From: Swaminathania salitolerans
Lineage (GTDB): Bacteria; Pseudomonadota; Alphaproteobacteria; Acetobacterales; Acetobacteraceae
NCBI RefSeq assembly: GCF_025994315.1
Contig: NZ_BAQE01000030.1
DNA length: 64,000 bases
Reading direction: 5' to 3' (one strand)
Shown: in pieces, positions 15,468 through 24,900 of the stretch
How the letters are laid out: each line of letters begins with the position of its first letter
Numbering within the stretch: position 1 is the stretch's first letter
The notes under the pieces: model-generated
What the model saw: the letters and a program-made list of their open reading frames with translations, nothing else
Told to the model about the DNA's origin: nothing
Databases searched by the model: none
Program-made: the position numbers and the translations under genes

Positions 15468-18050
15468 TCACCTGTCCTGTCCGGTCTCATTGTCATGCGC
15501 CTTGATCAGCTCCCGCGCCGGCATGAAAGGCTCCTTGCTCCCTCCCAGCACGAGAGAGAGCCTGTGCCCGTCGCTCAGGCGGGCCTGGGCCCGTTCGTCG
15601 ATCGTGCGTCGCACGATCGGGTATTCCTCGAGCATCCTGCGGAAAAGATGTGCAGGTATCGCGAGGAGATGACAGAATTGCAGCGTCCGGACCGTTCCGC
15701 GCGACCGCGCTCCATTGATCAGGGCCGATGCCCCGATCAGGTCCCCTGCCCCGAACTGCACGTCCTGCTCGGCGATATGCACCTCGGCAAGTCCGGCGAC
15801 CACGGCATAGATCGTCGTTATCTTTCGTCCCCGTTTGATCAGGACCTCTCCCGGTGACGCGAAACGCAGCGAGATATTCATTGCGAGATCATGAAGGATC
15901 CCGTCCGGGACGCCGCGAAATGCCGGGAAAGAGCGCAGGCGCTGCTCGATCCCGCTCTTGAGATTGAAGCGCAACGGCTTTTCGAGCCGCTCCTGTCTCT
16001 TCTCGACATCTTTCAGAAGCTCGCGATGCAGCTCGTCGCTGACCAGATTGTCCGACAGAAGCTCGTCATATTCCTCTTCTTCGAGGCGGAGCGCGATCTG
16101 GTGCAGGATCCGGCTCTCGAGCGCCTCGGAATAGCCCTGATAATGCAGGCGCATCATCTCGAGCGCATCGTCGAGCATCCGTCTCTGACGGCCCAGAACC
16201 TCGGACACGATCTCGCTGATACGCGAGCCGAGAGTCGGCTCCAGACGCTGATGCATGAAACGCATCAGCGAGAGCGAAACCAGATGCGCGATGACGAGCA
16301 TCTCGAACCGCTCCGACATGCAGTACATGAGCGGCTGATCGATATGAAACCGGCGATGCAGCATCTGCGCGATACGAAAGCGCAAGGTCGGCCTGAGGCG
16401 GCGACGCAATGCGCGGACATAGCCGTAACGACCTTCGAGCCGGGCCCCGTCCACCATCGCGGCCGAGGACCGCAGGAGCGTCTCCATCACGCGCCGTGAG
16501 AGACCGCGTATGCGGAAAAGATCGAGCAGAAGGGAGCGCTCGCGATTGGCGATGGTGATCAGGGCGAGCGTCACGCGCTGCCTGTCGCCGAGCGCCGTAT
16601 CGAAGGTGTTGGCCTCGCTCTCCTCGCGTGCCCGCCTTTCGATCTGTCCGATGATCGTTTTCTGCGTCCCCTTCCCGAATCCCAGCTCATCGGCCAGATC
16701 ATGGGTGCGCTCCGCCACCTGGGCGAGACCGCTGCTCAGCACCTGGTGACGCATCGCGGCATCGATGGGCGGGAGCTGGTCGAGCTTGAGAAACACCACC
16801 AGATAACGCAGCGTCGTTCCATTGACGAGAAGCGTGAAGAGAACGAACCCTGTCGCGATGATCCCTATGAAATGCGCGGTCGAGGTCGATACACGCTGAT
16901 TCTCGGTCACGGCAAGCGCCAGAGCCAGTGTGATGGCACCGCGCAATCCTCCCCAGACCATGGTCGTCTTGAAGGGGGCCGGAACCGGGGGCGACAGCTT
17001 GGCTGCAGCGAGCAGCGGAAGCAGGCCGAAAACCACCGCACCGCGTGCGAGCATACCCGCCGTGGTGGCGATCAGGATCAGCACCCAGTCCCAGCGCGTC
17101 ATGCCGATGAGCAGTCTCGGCACAAGCATGGATGCAAGGACGAAGACCAGAGAACCCGCCCAGAAAACGAGCTGGACCCAGAGCTCGTTGAGAAAACGCC
17201 AGACCTGCGGCCGGAAGGTCGAGGGGCCATAGACCGAGACGGTAAGACCCGAAGCCGCAACGGCAACGACACCCGAAAAACCGAGGAACTCGTCGCATAC
17301 GATATAGACGATGTAAGGCAGGGCGAGCGTGAGCGTGACTTCGGCCGCAGCCGCGCTCCCGAGGCTTGCAATCATGAGGAGGAACAGCCGCCCGACGGCG
17401 ATTCCCACCACCATTGCCCCGCCGAACGATGCGAGGAAGTTCAGCACCGTCTCGCCGAGCTGGATATGACGATGCGAGGTGACGGAAGAGAGCAGGATCG
17501 AGAAAATGGCGATCGCCGCGGCGTCGTTGAGCAGCGCCTCCCCCTCGACCAACCGGGTCAGGCGGGACGCAGCGCCGATTTCACGAAAGATCCCGGCAAC
17601 GGCAGACGGATCCGTGGTGGCGACGATGGACCCCAGAAGGAGACAGACCACGAGAGACTGTCCGGCAAAAGGATAGAGCGCCATACCGATGGTCAGGGTC
17701 GAGACGAGCACCGCAACCACCGCGAGCAGCAGAACGGTTGCTGTCTCGTGGGCAAGGCGCCTGACATCGATGGCAAGCGCCCCCTGGAAGACCAGAATCG
17801 GCAGGAAGATCAGCAGGAAGGCTTCACTGTTGATCGGAAAATAGAGCAGCGTCTCGGCCGCTCCGTCGAACATCTCGGTAATCGAGGAGCGCAAAAGGAG
17901 ATCGGCGGCCGCACCGATCCCGATCCCGGCAAGAGCGAGAAGAACCGTCTCGGACACTTCGAGCCGTCGGGCCAGAGGCTGAATGGCGCTGATGAGAACC
18001 ATCAGAAGCGCCAGCGCCAGAATAACGGCAGCCAGTCCCGTGACCATCAT
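15468..18050 (-). CDS. CPA1-type Na+/H+ antiporter with C-terminal cyclic-nucleotide-binding domain
   Basis: An inner-membrane cation/proton antiporter of 860 residues. The first 420 residues are mostly hydrophobic with about twelve membrane segments and show NhaP/CPA1 features: TTDPSAVAGIF and EGEALLNDAAAIAIF, which carry the ion-binding acidic residues. A long cytoplasmic part rich in charged residues follows, and residues about 730-850 form a cNMP/CRP-like domain (FRGVPDGILHDLAMNISLRF, PGEVLIKRG, GDLIGASALINGARSRGT). The tail suggests gating by a small ligand, but the canonical phosphate-binding cassette is not clearly complete. It is transcribed alone, convergent to spoVR. A second Met directly follows the first. 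Confidence 0.9.
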   Translation of the reverse strand: MMVTGLAAVILALALLMVLISAIQPLARRLEVSETVLLALAGIGIGAAADLLLRSSITEMFDGAAETLLYFPINSEAFLLIFLPILVFQGALAIDVRRLAHETATVLLLAVVAVLVSTLTIGMALYPFAGQSLVVCLLLGSIVATTDPSAVAGIFREIGAASRLTRLVEGEALLNDAAAIAIFSILLSSVTSHRHIQLGETVLNFLASFGGAMVVGIAVGRLFLLMIASLGSAAAAEVTLTLALPYIVYIVCDEFLGFSGVVAVAASGLTVSVYGPSTFRPQVWRFLNELWVQLVFWAGSLVFVLASMLVPRLLIGMTRWDWVLILIATTAGMLARGAVVFGLLPLLAAAKLSPPVPAPFKTTMVWGGLRGAITLALALAVTENQRVSTSTAHFIGIIATGFVLFTLLVNGTTLRYLVVFLKLDQLPPIDAAMRHQVLSSGLAQVAERTHDLADELGFGKGTQKTIIGQIERRAREESEANTFDTALGDRQRVTLALITIANRERSLLLDLFRIRGLSRRVMETLLRSSAAMVDGARLEGRYGYVRALRRRLRPTLRFRIAQMLHRRFHIDQPLMYCMSERFEMLVIAHLVSLSLMRFMHQRLEPTLGSRISEIVSEVLGRQRRMLDDALEMMRLHYQGYSEALESRILHQIALRLEEEEYDELLSDNLVSDELHRELLKDVEKRQERLEKPLRFNLKSGIEQRLRSFPAFRGVPDGILHDLAMNISLRFASPGEVLIKRGRKITTIYAVVAGLAEVHIAEQDVQFGAGDLIGASALINGARSRGTVRTLQFCHLLAIPAHLFRRMLEEYPIVRRTIDERAQARLSDGHRLSLVLGGSKEPFMPARELIKAHDNETGQDR

Positions 18051-18166
18051 GTGAGTATCGTCTCCCTCAATTCCCGCGTCCGATCCATGATTATACGCGA
18101 GACCTCACGATTTCGCGAGGGGCAACCCGCCTTGTGAGGGAAATAGTGCGATTTCCACCACTTGTT

Positions 18167-18778
18167 TCAGTCGCGACAGGCGTGCAGCCAGGCCGAGACC
18201 TGAGCTGCCGGATCGTCCGACCGGATGAAATCCGAGACGGCCGCGACGCTGTCGGCGCCCGCTGCGATACAGGAGGGCGCACGCGCGAGCGTGATTCCGC
18301 CGATGGCGACCAGCGGCATGTCCGGGCCGATCGCCTCACGCCATTCGGCGAGCCGCTCCACGCCCTGGGGCGCCCATATCATCTTTTTCAGCATCGTGGG
18401 CCAGATCGGCCCCAGCGCGACATAATCCGGCGCAAAGGACAGCGCACGCGCCAGCTCCTCGCGGGAATGGGTGGAGATCCCGAGCGAGATCCGGGCCGCC
18501 CGGATCTGCGCGATATCTGCCGTATCGAGATCTTCCTGACCGAGATGGATGTAATCGATCCCGAGTTCGAGCGCGAGTTGCCAGTAATCGTTGAGAACCA
18601 GACGCACATCGTGTCGCGCTGCCGCCTGCTGGGCTTCCACGACCTGATCGCGGAGGGTTTCGGCAGACAGATCCTTGAGACGAAGCTGGATGAAGCGCGC
18701 CCCCGCGCCTCCCAGCACATCCACCCAGCGCGGATGATCGACGACCGGATAAATCGGTGAAGGTAACAACCGGGTCAT
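18167..18778 (-). CDS. thiE: Thiamine-phosphate synthase (ThiE-like)
   Basis: Joins the HMP-PP pyrimidine and the thiazole phosphate to make thiamine monophosphate. The 203-residue protein has the TIM-barrel motifs of the family: RFIQLRLKDLS, VLNDYWQLALELGIDYIHLGQEDL, GISTHSREELARA, YVALGPIWPT and VAIGGITL. It differs slightly from the standard GPIFPT-type sequence but the substrate-binding residues appear present. Its start overlaps the thiG stop by four bases, so thiO, thiS, thiG and thiE form one minus-strand operon ending with this gene. thiC and thiD are not in the window. Confidence 0.9.
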   Translation of the reverse strand: MTRLLPSPIYPVVDHPRWVDVLGGAGARFIQLRLKDLSAETLRDQVVEAQQAAARHDVRLVLNDYWQLALELGIDYIHLGQEDLDTADIAQIRAARISLGISTHSREELARALSFAPDYVALGPIWPTMLKKMIWAPQGVERLAEWREAIGPDMPLVAIGGITLARAPSCIAAGADSVAAVSDFIRSDDPAAQVSAWLHACRD

Positions 18779-19548
18779 GCTCCGAACGAGGCCTTGCCAA
18801 GGGTGGGCGTGGACGGAACCGCGAGATCGCGCTCGTCCATCGGGTCTGCCGCCCGTGCCTCCAATCCCACCTCACAGGCCTGACGGAAGGCCCGCGCCAT
18901 GGAAACGGGATTGCCGGCCTTGGCGACGGCCGTGTTGATCAGAATGGCATCGTAACCGAGCTCGAACGCTGCCACGGCATGGGAGGGCCGACCGATCCCG
19001 GCATCGATGACCATCGGAATATCGGGGAAATGGGCTCTCAGCGCCCGCAATCCGAACGGGTTGTTCAGCCCCCTGCCCGATCCGATCGGCGCGCCCCAGG
19101 GCATGAGAACCTCGCAACCGGCCCTGAGAAGCCGCTCGGCCACGACGAGATCCTCCGTCGTATAGGGAAACACCTTGAACCCCTCATCCGTCAGGATACG
19201 CGCCGCTTCGACGAGCGCGAACACATCCGGCTGGAGCAGATCGCCCTGCCCGATCACCTCGAGCTTGATCCAGTCGGTTTCGAAGACCTCCCGGGCCATC
19301 TGTGCCGTGGTGACGGCCTCGCGCACCGTATGGCATCCCGCGGTGTTCGGCAGGACCGGAACGTCGAGCCCTCGAACGAGCGACCAGAAGGACTGGCCTG
19401 CCTGCAGTCCCGCGGCCTCGCGTCTCAGGGAAACCGTGATCGCTCCCGGATTTGCGGCGCGAACGGACTCCGCCAGAAGGGTGGGGCTGTCATAGAGAGC
19501 CGTGCCGAGCATCAGCGGAGATGCGAGCTGCGTATCGTATGCGCGCAT
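18775..19548 (-). CDS. thiG: Thiazole synthase
   Basis: Forms the thiazole phosphate of thiamine from deoxyxylulose phosphate, dehydroglycine and ThiS-thiocarboxylate. It has 257 residues with the typical elements LMLGTALYDSPTLLAESVRA, VLPNTAGCHT, DWIKLEVIGQGDLLQPD (Lys95 is the expected Schiff-base residue), VLMPWGAPIGSGRGLNNP and VIDAGIGRPSHAV. It lies three bases after thiS and overlaps thiE by four bases. Confidence 0.96.
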   Translation of the reverse strand: MRAYDTQLASPLMLGTALYDSPTLLAESVRAANPGAITVSLRREAAGLQAGQSFWSLVRGLDVPVLPNTAGCHTVREAVTTAQMAREVFETDWIKLEVIGQGDLLQPDVFALVEAARILTDEGFKVFPYTTEDLVVAERLLRAGCEVLMPWGAPIGSGRGLNNPFGLRALRAHFPDIPMVIDAGIGRPSHAVAAFELGYDAILINTAVAKAGNPVSMARAFRQACEVGLEARAADPMDERDLAVPSTPTLGKASFGA

Positions 19549-19551
19549 GGG

Positions 19552-19749
19552 TTATCCCCCCTGCATCGGCGCCAGGATTTCAAGCCGGGCGCCTTCCTCG
19601 ACCATCTTGCCTGCGCGCGCCGAGCGGGGGACGAAAACCCCGTCCAGCGCCGTCGCCACCCGGGAGTCGCCATAGCCGAGCTCGACCAGGATATCGGACA
19701 GCAGCCGGTTCCGGATCTGTCTCGTCTCGTCATTCACCAGAATCTGCAC
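19552..19749 (-). CDS. thiS: Sulfur carrier protein ThiS
   Basis: A 65-residue ubiquitin-like sulfur carrier that ends in GG (APMQGG); the terminal Gly is converted to a thiocarboxylate by ThiF-type enzymes and donates sulfur to ThiG. The body (VNDETRQIRNRLLSDILVEL, then VATALDGVFVPRSARAG) matches the family. I chose GTG 19749 because AGGAG stands seven bases upstream and the length becomes normal; the open frame extends upstream to 19887 without ThiS similarity. It sits between thiO and thiG in the operon. Confidence 0.9.
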   Translation of the reverse strand: MQILVNDETRQIRNRLLSDILVELGYGDSRVATALDGVFVPRSARAGKMVEEGARLEILAPMQGG

Positions 19750-19876
19750 GGCTTTTCTCCTGAAACTCAAACACAGATGGGGCACGGATCGCCGCAAGGC
19801 AATCGCGTCCGGGCAAACAAGCCGGACACTCACGCCAAAATGAGTCCCCTCCTCCTGGCCTCCCCGCGCCCCGCGT

Positions 19877-20857
19877 TCAACCGCCAAAGACGATATGGGC
19901 TACTTCCTTCGCACGGGCGGGAGAAAGCAGGAACCCGTGGCGGTACATCCCGTTCAGCGTAATCCTCTTTCCCTCACGGTGCACGCGCGGAACATTATCG
20001 GGATAGGCGGGACGAATCCCCGCATTGGTCTCGACGATCTCCGCCTCGGCGAAGGCAGGGTGCAACGTATAGAGCGCATTGAGCAGCTCGCTCATCGCCC
20101 GGACGGTGATACCGCGCGTGTCTTCGCTCTCGACCATCGTAGCGCCTGCCATGAACAGCGAATCCTCCCGGGGCACGATATAGATCGGGATGCGCGGATG
20201 CAGCATCCGGACGGGGCGCGAAAGCGTCACCTCCGGACATCGCACCAGAATCATTTCTCCCCGAACGCCCCGCAGGGATGGCTCGTCGGCACGACCGTCC
20301 ATCCCCGTGCAATCCACGGTCCAGTCGTATTCCTGCGTATCTCTCGGATCCGGCGCGGGGCAACCGATACGCACCATCGCGCCCTGCGCCTCGAGAAGCG
20401 CCTCCAGATGGGTCAGGGCGCGTCTGGGATCGACATGCCCCTCCTGGGGAAAGAAGAGCGCCCGGTCGAAACGCCCGGCGAGATCCGGTTCCAGAGCGGC
20501 GATCGCCGCTGGATCGAGCGTCTCGTAATGACTCGTCCGGCGCCCGAAACGGGCCAGCTCGGGCAGATCGCGCGGTGGCGCAACCACAAGGCTGCCATTG
20601 CTGACGACGGAGGGAACGTGCCCGGCCCACCAGTCGAGAGAATCCCGGGAGTCGCGCGTGACCTCGGCCGGAGCGGCTTCGGCCTCGCACCACGGCGCCA
20701 GCATACCGCCTGCAAACCACGATGCGCCCGAACCGATCCTCGGTCCGGCCTCGACGAGCGTCACGACGGCGCCGCGCTCTGCCAGGGTCACCGCTGTGAC
20801 AAGGCCAGAGACCCCTGCCCCCTGAATGAGAACCGTCGGTCTTTCACCCGTCATCAT
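19877..20857 (-). CDS. thiO: Glycine oxidase ThiO
   Basis: A FAD-dependent glycine oxidase that supplies dehydroglycine for thiazole synthesis in aerobes. The protein of 326 residues has the nucleotide-binding GAGVSG near residues 12-17, an acidic Glu ending the second strand (VTLVEAGPRIGSGASWFAGGM), and a C-terminal NAGIRPAYPDNVPRV segment typical of the D-amino-acid oxidase family. ATG 20857 has GGAG six bases upstream; a longer in-frame start at 20914 adds 19 residues. It is followed by thiS and preceded by glmS with only 68 bases between, so it may be read from the glmU-glmS transcript. Confidence 0.9.
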   Translation of the reverse strand: MMTGERPTVLIQGAGVSGLVTAVTLAERGAVVTLVEAGPRIGSGASWFAGGMLAPWCEAEAAPAEVTRDSRDSLDWWAGHVPSVVSNGSLVVAPPRDLPELARFGRRTSHYETLDPAAIAALEPDLAGRFDRALFFPQEGHVDPRRALTHLEALLEAQGAMVRIGCPAPDPRDTQEYDWTVDCTGMDGRADEPSLRGVRGEMILVRCPEVTLSRPVRMLHPRIPIYIVPREDSLFMAGATMVESEDTRGITVRAMSELLNALYTLHPAFAEAEIVETNAGIRPAYPDNVPRVHREGKRITLNGMYRHGFLLSPARAKEVAHIVFGG

Positions 20858-20880
20858 GCCGATCTCCGCAACGAGAGAGG

Positions 20881-20910
20881 GCGCATCCCCCCGGAGGGAC
20901 GCGCTTTTTT
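20881..20910 (+). terminator. Hairpin with T-run between glmS and thiO
   Basis: GCGC-A-TCCC and GGGA-C-GCGC form a nine-base stem with one mismatch and a six-base loop, followed on the plus strand by TTTTTT (20905-20910). No plus-strand gene precedes it. Read on the minus strand, the hairpin lies between glmS and thiO without a U-run, where it may weaken read-through. The role is uncertain. Confidence 0.3.
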
Positions 20911-20925
20911 CCAAAGGGCGTCACC

Positions 20926-22749
20926 CTACTCCACTGTCACGGATTTGGCGAGGTTGCGCGGCTGATCGACATCGGTCCCGCGGCGCAGGGCCACCTCATA
21001 GGCGAGGATCTGGACGGGGATCGTATAGAGGATCGGCGCAACGAACGGATCGACATCGGGAAGAATGACCATATGCTCGGCGATACCGCTCAGCCTCTGG
21101 GCACCCTTCTCGTCCGTGAACGCCATGATCCGGCCGCCCCGTGCCTTCGCCTCCTGGATGTTCGACAGGGTCTTGTCGAACAGGATGGTCGAAGGCGCGA
21201 TGACGACGATCGGAACGTCACGGTCGATCAGGGAGATCGGCCCATGCTTCATCTCGCCAGCCGCATAGGCTTCGGCGTGGATGTAGGAAATCTCCTTGAG
21301 TTTCAGGGCGCCTTCGAGCGCAACGGGGAAACACACCCCGCGCCCGAGATACAGCACGTCGCGCGCTTCGGCGACCGATGCAGCCATCGACTGGATGTCG
21401 CTCAGGCGCGAAAAGACCTCTGCCGCACGGGACGGGAGATCGAGGAGCGCTGCCAGCATGTCGCCGGCACGCTTTTCCGTGATGGTCTTCCGGGCCTGAC
21501 CGATGGCGATGGTGAGTACGGCAAGAACGGAAAGCTGCGCCGTGAAGGCCTTTGTGCTGGCAACGGAGATTTCCGGACCGGCGACCATGCCGAGCACGAC
21601 GTCGCTCTCGCGTCCCATCGTGCTCGCCTCCACATTGAGGATCGAGACGATATGCTGGCCGCGCTGACGCAGAGCGCGCAACGCAGCCAGCGTGTCGGCG
21701 GTCTCGCCCGACTGGGAGATCATGAGTGCCAGACCGCCCGGCACAAGCGGCGGATCGCGATAGCGGAGTTCCGACGCGACATCGATATCGACCGGCAGTC
21801 GCGCCTCGGCCTCGAGCCAGTACCGGGCGACGAGCCCCGCATAGAAGGCCGAGCCGCAGGCAGTGACGATGGCGCGCGGCACATCCGCCACGTCGAAGGG
21901 AAACTCCGGGAGATTGATCGCACGCGTGACGGGATCGATGATGCGCTGGAGCGTCTGGCCGATCACGACCGGATGTTCGTGCAGCTCCTTCTCCATGTAA
22001 TGGCGATATCCGTCCTTGCCGACCGTCCCGGCAATCAGGGCGACCGTCTGGATCGGTCTCTGGACGCGCTGGTTCGAAGCGTCGAAGAACTCCACCCCGT
22101 CGGGACGAAGGACGCACCAGTCCCCGTCATCGAGATAGGCGATGCGCCGGGCAAGAGGCGCGAGAGCGAGACTGTCCGAGCCGAGGAACATCTCCCCCTC
22201 GCCGAAGCCGACGGCGAGCGGCGCGCCGTGACGGGCGCCGATCATCAGTCCCTCGTGATCCGAGAAGATGATCGCCAGAGCATAGGCGCCCTGGAGGCGG
22301 GCAAGGGTGCGGCTGGCCGCTTCGCGAGGCGTAAGGCCCTGATCGAGATAGAAATCGGCAAGCTGGGCGACGGCCTCGGTGTCGGTCTCCGAGGTAAAAA
22401 CCCGGCCTGCGGCGATCATCTCGGCGCGCAGCTCCTCGTAATTCTCGATGATGCCGTTATGAACCACCGCGACACGGCCGGCAGCATGAGGATGGGCATT
22501 GCTCTCATTGGGCAGCCCATGCGTCGCCCAGCGCGTATGGCCGATGGCCGTCGTTCCGGACAAGGGCTGGACATCGAGCACCGCCTGAAGATTGTCGAGC
22601 TTGCCGGCAGCACGACGGCGTGCGATCTGCCCGTCGACCAGGCTTGCGATGCCCGCGGAATCGTATCCGCGATATTCGAGGCGTCTCAACGCCTCGACGA
22701 TCAGCGGTGTCGCGTTCTGGTGTCCTACGACGCCACATATACCGCACAT
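20926..22749 (-). CDS. glmS: Glutamine--fructose-6-phosphate aminotransferase (isomerizing)
   Basis: Converts fructose-6-phosphate and glutamine to glucosamine-6-phosphate, the first step toward UDP-GlcNAc for peptidoglycan and LPS. It has 607 residues, the standard length. The N-terminal nucleophile Cys follows the initiator Met (MCGICGVVG), and the glutaminase domain has GHTRWATHG and AVVHNGIIENYE. Two SIS sugar-isomerase domains follow (CGSAFYAG, SQSGETADT, then EISYIHAEAYAAGEMKHGP). The C-terminus NLAKSVTVE is canonical. Its ATG overlaps the glmU TGA by one base. I see no glmS ribozyme upstream. Confidence 0.98.
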   Translation of the reverse strand: MCGICGVVGHQNATPLIVEALRRLEYRGYDSAGIASLVDGQIARRRAAGKLDNLQAVLDVQPLSGTTAIGHTRWATHGLPNESNAHPHAAGRVAVVHNGIIENYEELRAEMIAAGRVFTSETDTEAVAQLADFYLDQGLTPREAASRTLARLQGAYALAIIFSDHEGLMIGARHGAPLAVGFGEGEMFLGSDSLALAPLARRIAYLDDGDWCVLRPDGVEFFDASNQRVQRPIQTVALIAGTVGKDGYRHYMEKELHEHPVVIGQTLQRIIDPVTRAINLPEFPFDVADVPRAIVTACGSAFYAGLVARYWLEAEARLPVDIDVASELRYRDPPLVPGGLALMISQSGETADTLAALRALRQRGQHIVSILNVEASTMGRESDVVLGMVAGPEISVASTKAFTAQLSVLAVLTIAIGQARKTITEKRAGDMLAALLDLPSRAAEVFSRLSDIQSMAASVAEARDVLYLGRGVCFPVALEGALKLKEISYIHAEAYAAGEMKHGPISLIDRDVPIVVIAPSTILFDKTLSNIQEAKARGGRIMAFTDEKGAQRLSGIAEHMVILPDVDPFVAPILYTIPVQILAYEVALRRGTDVDQPRNLAKSVTVE

Positions 22750-24116
22750 CAGCCCTGCTCCTTCCTGGCCAGCAACGATTGCCGGATCGCACGACCGCGC
22801 CCGGTCTTTTCCGTTTGTCTGGCTCGCCCCAGGGCAAGAGACCCCGGAGCGACATTATCCGTGATGACGCTTCCCGCACCGACCAGAGCCTCGTCACCGA
22901 TCGTGACCGGAGCAACGAGGATCGAATCCGACCCGATGAAGACGTCGGATCCGATGCTGGTCCTGTGCTTGAAGACCCCGTCGTAATTGCAGGTGACCGT
23001 TCCGGCGCCGATATTGGTTCGCGCGCCGATCGTCGAATCACCGAGATAGGTCAGATGATTGGCCTTGGCCCCCTCACCCAGATGGGTCGCCTTGAGTTCG
23101 ACGAAATTGCCGACATGCGATTTCGCCTCGCATCGTGTGCCCGGCCTGAGCCGGGCATAGGGACCGATGATGGCCTCGGGTCCGACCTCGCACCCCTCCA
23201 GATGACTGAAGGCGCGTATACGCGCGAAACGCCTCAGCACCACACCGGGGCCGAAAACCACATTGGGTTCGATCAGCACATCCGGCTCGATGACCGTGTC
23301 GGTGGAAAAGAAGACCGTCTCCGGGGCGACCAGCGTCACGCCGTTTTCCATGGCTTCCCGCCGCAGACGCGCCTGCAATGTCGCTTCTGCGCAGGCGAGT
23401 TCGGCGCGGGAATTGATGCCGGCAAGCTCCGATGCGGGCGCTTCGACATGACGGACGGCCCCTTCGCGTGCCGCAAGGGCAACGACATCGGTGAGATAAT
23501 ACTCACCCTGCGCATTTCCGTTGCCGAGCCCCTGCAGCCAGCGACGCAGAGCCTGAGCATCCGCACAGAGAACCCCCGCATTGCACAAGGTCACCTCACG
23601 CTGCGTTTCGCTCGCATCCTTCCATTCGACGATTTCCTGCACGAGCCCGTCACGGAGGATGACCCGACCGTATCGGCCCGGATCGCCGGGCGTCATGGCC
23701 AGCAAGGCGAGCTTCGTGCCCTCCTCGTCCCGGCGGCGGAGCAGCGCTCTCATCGTCTCCGCCCGGATCAGGGGATTATCGGCGTAGAGTATCGCAACAT
23801 CGCCTTCGCCGAAATGGGCTTCGGCCATGAGCGCGGCGTGCCCCGTCCCGAGACGTTCGTTCTGGATCACGGTCGGCCAGGGCGCCACCGCCTGTGCCAG
23901 CGCGTCCATGTCCGGCCCCACGACCACCACGATCCGGTCGAAGACCGAAGCCGCCGTCTCGACCAGATGACAGATCATCGGCCGACCGCCGAGCGGATGC
24001 AGCGCCTTGGGAAGAGAGGAGCGCATGCGGGTGCCGAGCCCCGCAGCGAGGATGACGGCAGTCGTCGGCTTGTGACCCGGAACGGACTGGCCGCCGGAAA
24101 AGGAACGTGATGTCAT
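22749..24116 (-). CDS. glmU: Bifunctional UDP-N-acetylglucosamine pyrophosphorylase / glucosamine-1-phosphate N-acetyltransferase
   Basis: Performs the last two steps to UDP-GlcNAc. The protein has about 455 residues. The N-terminal uridylyltransferase domain shows LAAGLGTRMRSSLPKALH, and DNPLIRAETM with the magnesium site. The C-terminal left-handed beta-helix has hexapeptide repeats, including GNFVELKATHLGEGAKANHLTY (here split as GNFVELKATHLGEG and KANHLTYLGD) and NIGAGTVTCNYDG. I prefer ATG 24116; an in-frame TTG at 24137 would add seven residues and neither has a clear ribosome site. It is coupled to glmS by a one-base TGATG overlap. Confidence 0.97.
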   Translation of the reverse strand: MTSRSFSGGQSVPGHKPTTAVILAAGLGTRMRSSLPKALHPLGGRPMICHLVETAASVFDRIVVVVGPDMDALAQAVAPWPTVIQNERLGTGHAALMAEAHFGEGDVAILYADNPLIRAETMRALLRRRDEEGTKLALLAMTPGDPGRYGRVILRDGLVQEIVEWKDASETQREVTLCNAGVLCADAQALRRWLQGLGNGNAQGEYYLTDVVALAAREGAVRHVEAPASELAGINSRAELACAEATLQARLRREAMENGVTLVAPETVFFSTDTVIEPDVLIEPNVVFGPGVVLRRFARIRAFSHLEGCEVGPEAIIGPYARLRPGTRCEAKSHVGNFVELKATHLGEGAKANHLTYLGDSTIGARTNIGAGTVTCNYDGVFKHRTSIGSDVFIGSDSILVAPVTIGDEALVGAGSVITDNVAPGSLALGRARQTEKTGRGRAIRQSLLARKEQG

Positions 24117-24221
24117 ATCATTGCGTGGCGTAGCCAACCCGACCGAACCCTGTCAAACGCTGATGCGGTCACTTCGGATTGCGGATTATTGCACCTCATC
24201 GTCCTGCTGGGAGAAGCCCTC

Positions 24222-24893
24222 TTGAACACCCCTGTTACAACCGTCCTGTTCGATCTTGACGGCACCCTGATAGACAGCCTGCCCGACCTCGCGGAGAGCG
24301 GCGCGGCGCTTCTCGAAAGCTATGGGCTGACCCCGCTCGCGCCGGAATCCGTTCGCGCCATGATCGGCGATGGCGCACGCAAACTTGTCGGGCGTCTCCT
24401 CATTGCCGCAGGAGATACGGGACCGATCGATCGCGACGAGGCGCTCGAACGTTTTCTCGCGTTCTATACGCCGCGCGCGGCTCTCAAAACGCGACTCTTC
24501 CCCGGAGTAAAGGCCACGCTCCAGACGCTGGTCGAAAACGGTATCGCCTGCGCCATCTGCACGAACAAGCCTGCCGAAGCCGCCCGTCTGATCGTGGAGA
24601 AACTCGGACTGAGCCCCCTGATCGACGCGATCGGCGGCGGAGACAGTTTTTCCGTCCGCAAGCCCGATCCGGGACATGTCATCGAGACGCTGCGCCTCAT
24701 GGGCCGTCCGGTCTCGGGTGCCGCCATGATCGGCGATCATCGCAATGACATGCTGGCCGCGCGCGACGCCGGTCTGCCCGGCATTTTCGCGGCCTGGGGA
24801 TATGGCGATGCAAGCATGTCCCGCGACGCAACCGCCATTGCGCGCAGGATCGAGGACGTTCCGCCACTTCTGGAGAAAGTAACGGCACTCTGA
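24222..24893 (+). CDS. gph: Phosphoglycolate phosphatase-like HAD hydrolase
   Basis: A HAD-superfamily phosphatase of 223 residues, probably removing phosphate from 2-phosphoglycolate. HAD motif I is FDLDGTLIDS, motif II lies in CAICTNKP, and motifs III/IV in GGDSFSVRKPDPGH and MIGDHRNDMLAARDAG. The start is taken at TTG 24222, which has GGGAG eight bases upstream; the frame is open to TTG 24189 but the extra residues are not typical. It is divergent from glmU. Related HAD phosphatases such as PPase-like enzymes cannot be excluded. Confidence 0.87.
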   Translation: MNTPVTTVLFDLDGTLIDSLPDLAESGAALLESYGLTPLAPESVRAMIGDGARKLVGRLLIAAGDTGPIDRDEALERFLAFYTPRAALKTRLFPGVKATLQTLVENGIACAICTNKPAEAARLIVEKLGLSPLIDAIGGGDSFSVRKPDPGHVIETLRLMGRPVSGAAMIGDHRNDMLAARDAGLPGIFAAWGYGDASMSRDATAIARRIEDVPPLLEKVTAL

Positions 24894-24900
24894 CCCGCGC

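Noticed and set aside
20858..20925. TPP riboswitch before thiO
   Set aside because: The stretch is too short and lacks the conserved THI-box sequences; only a hairpin is present.
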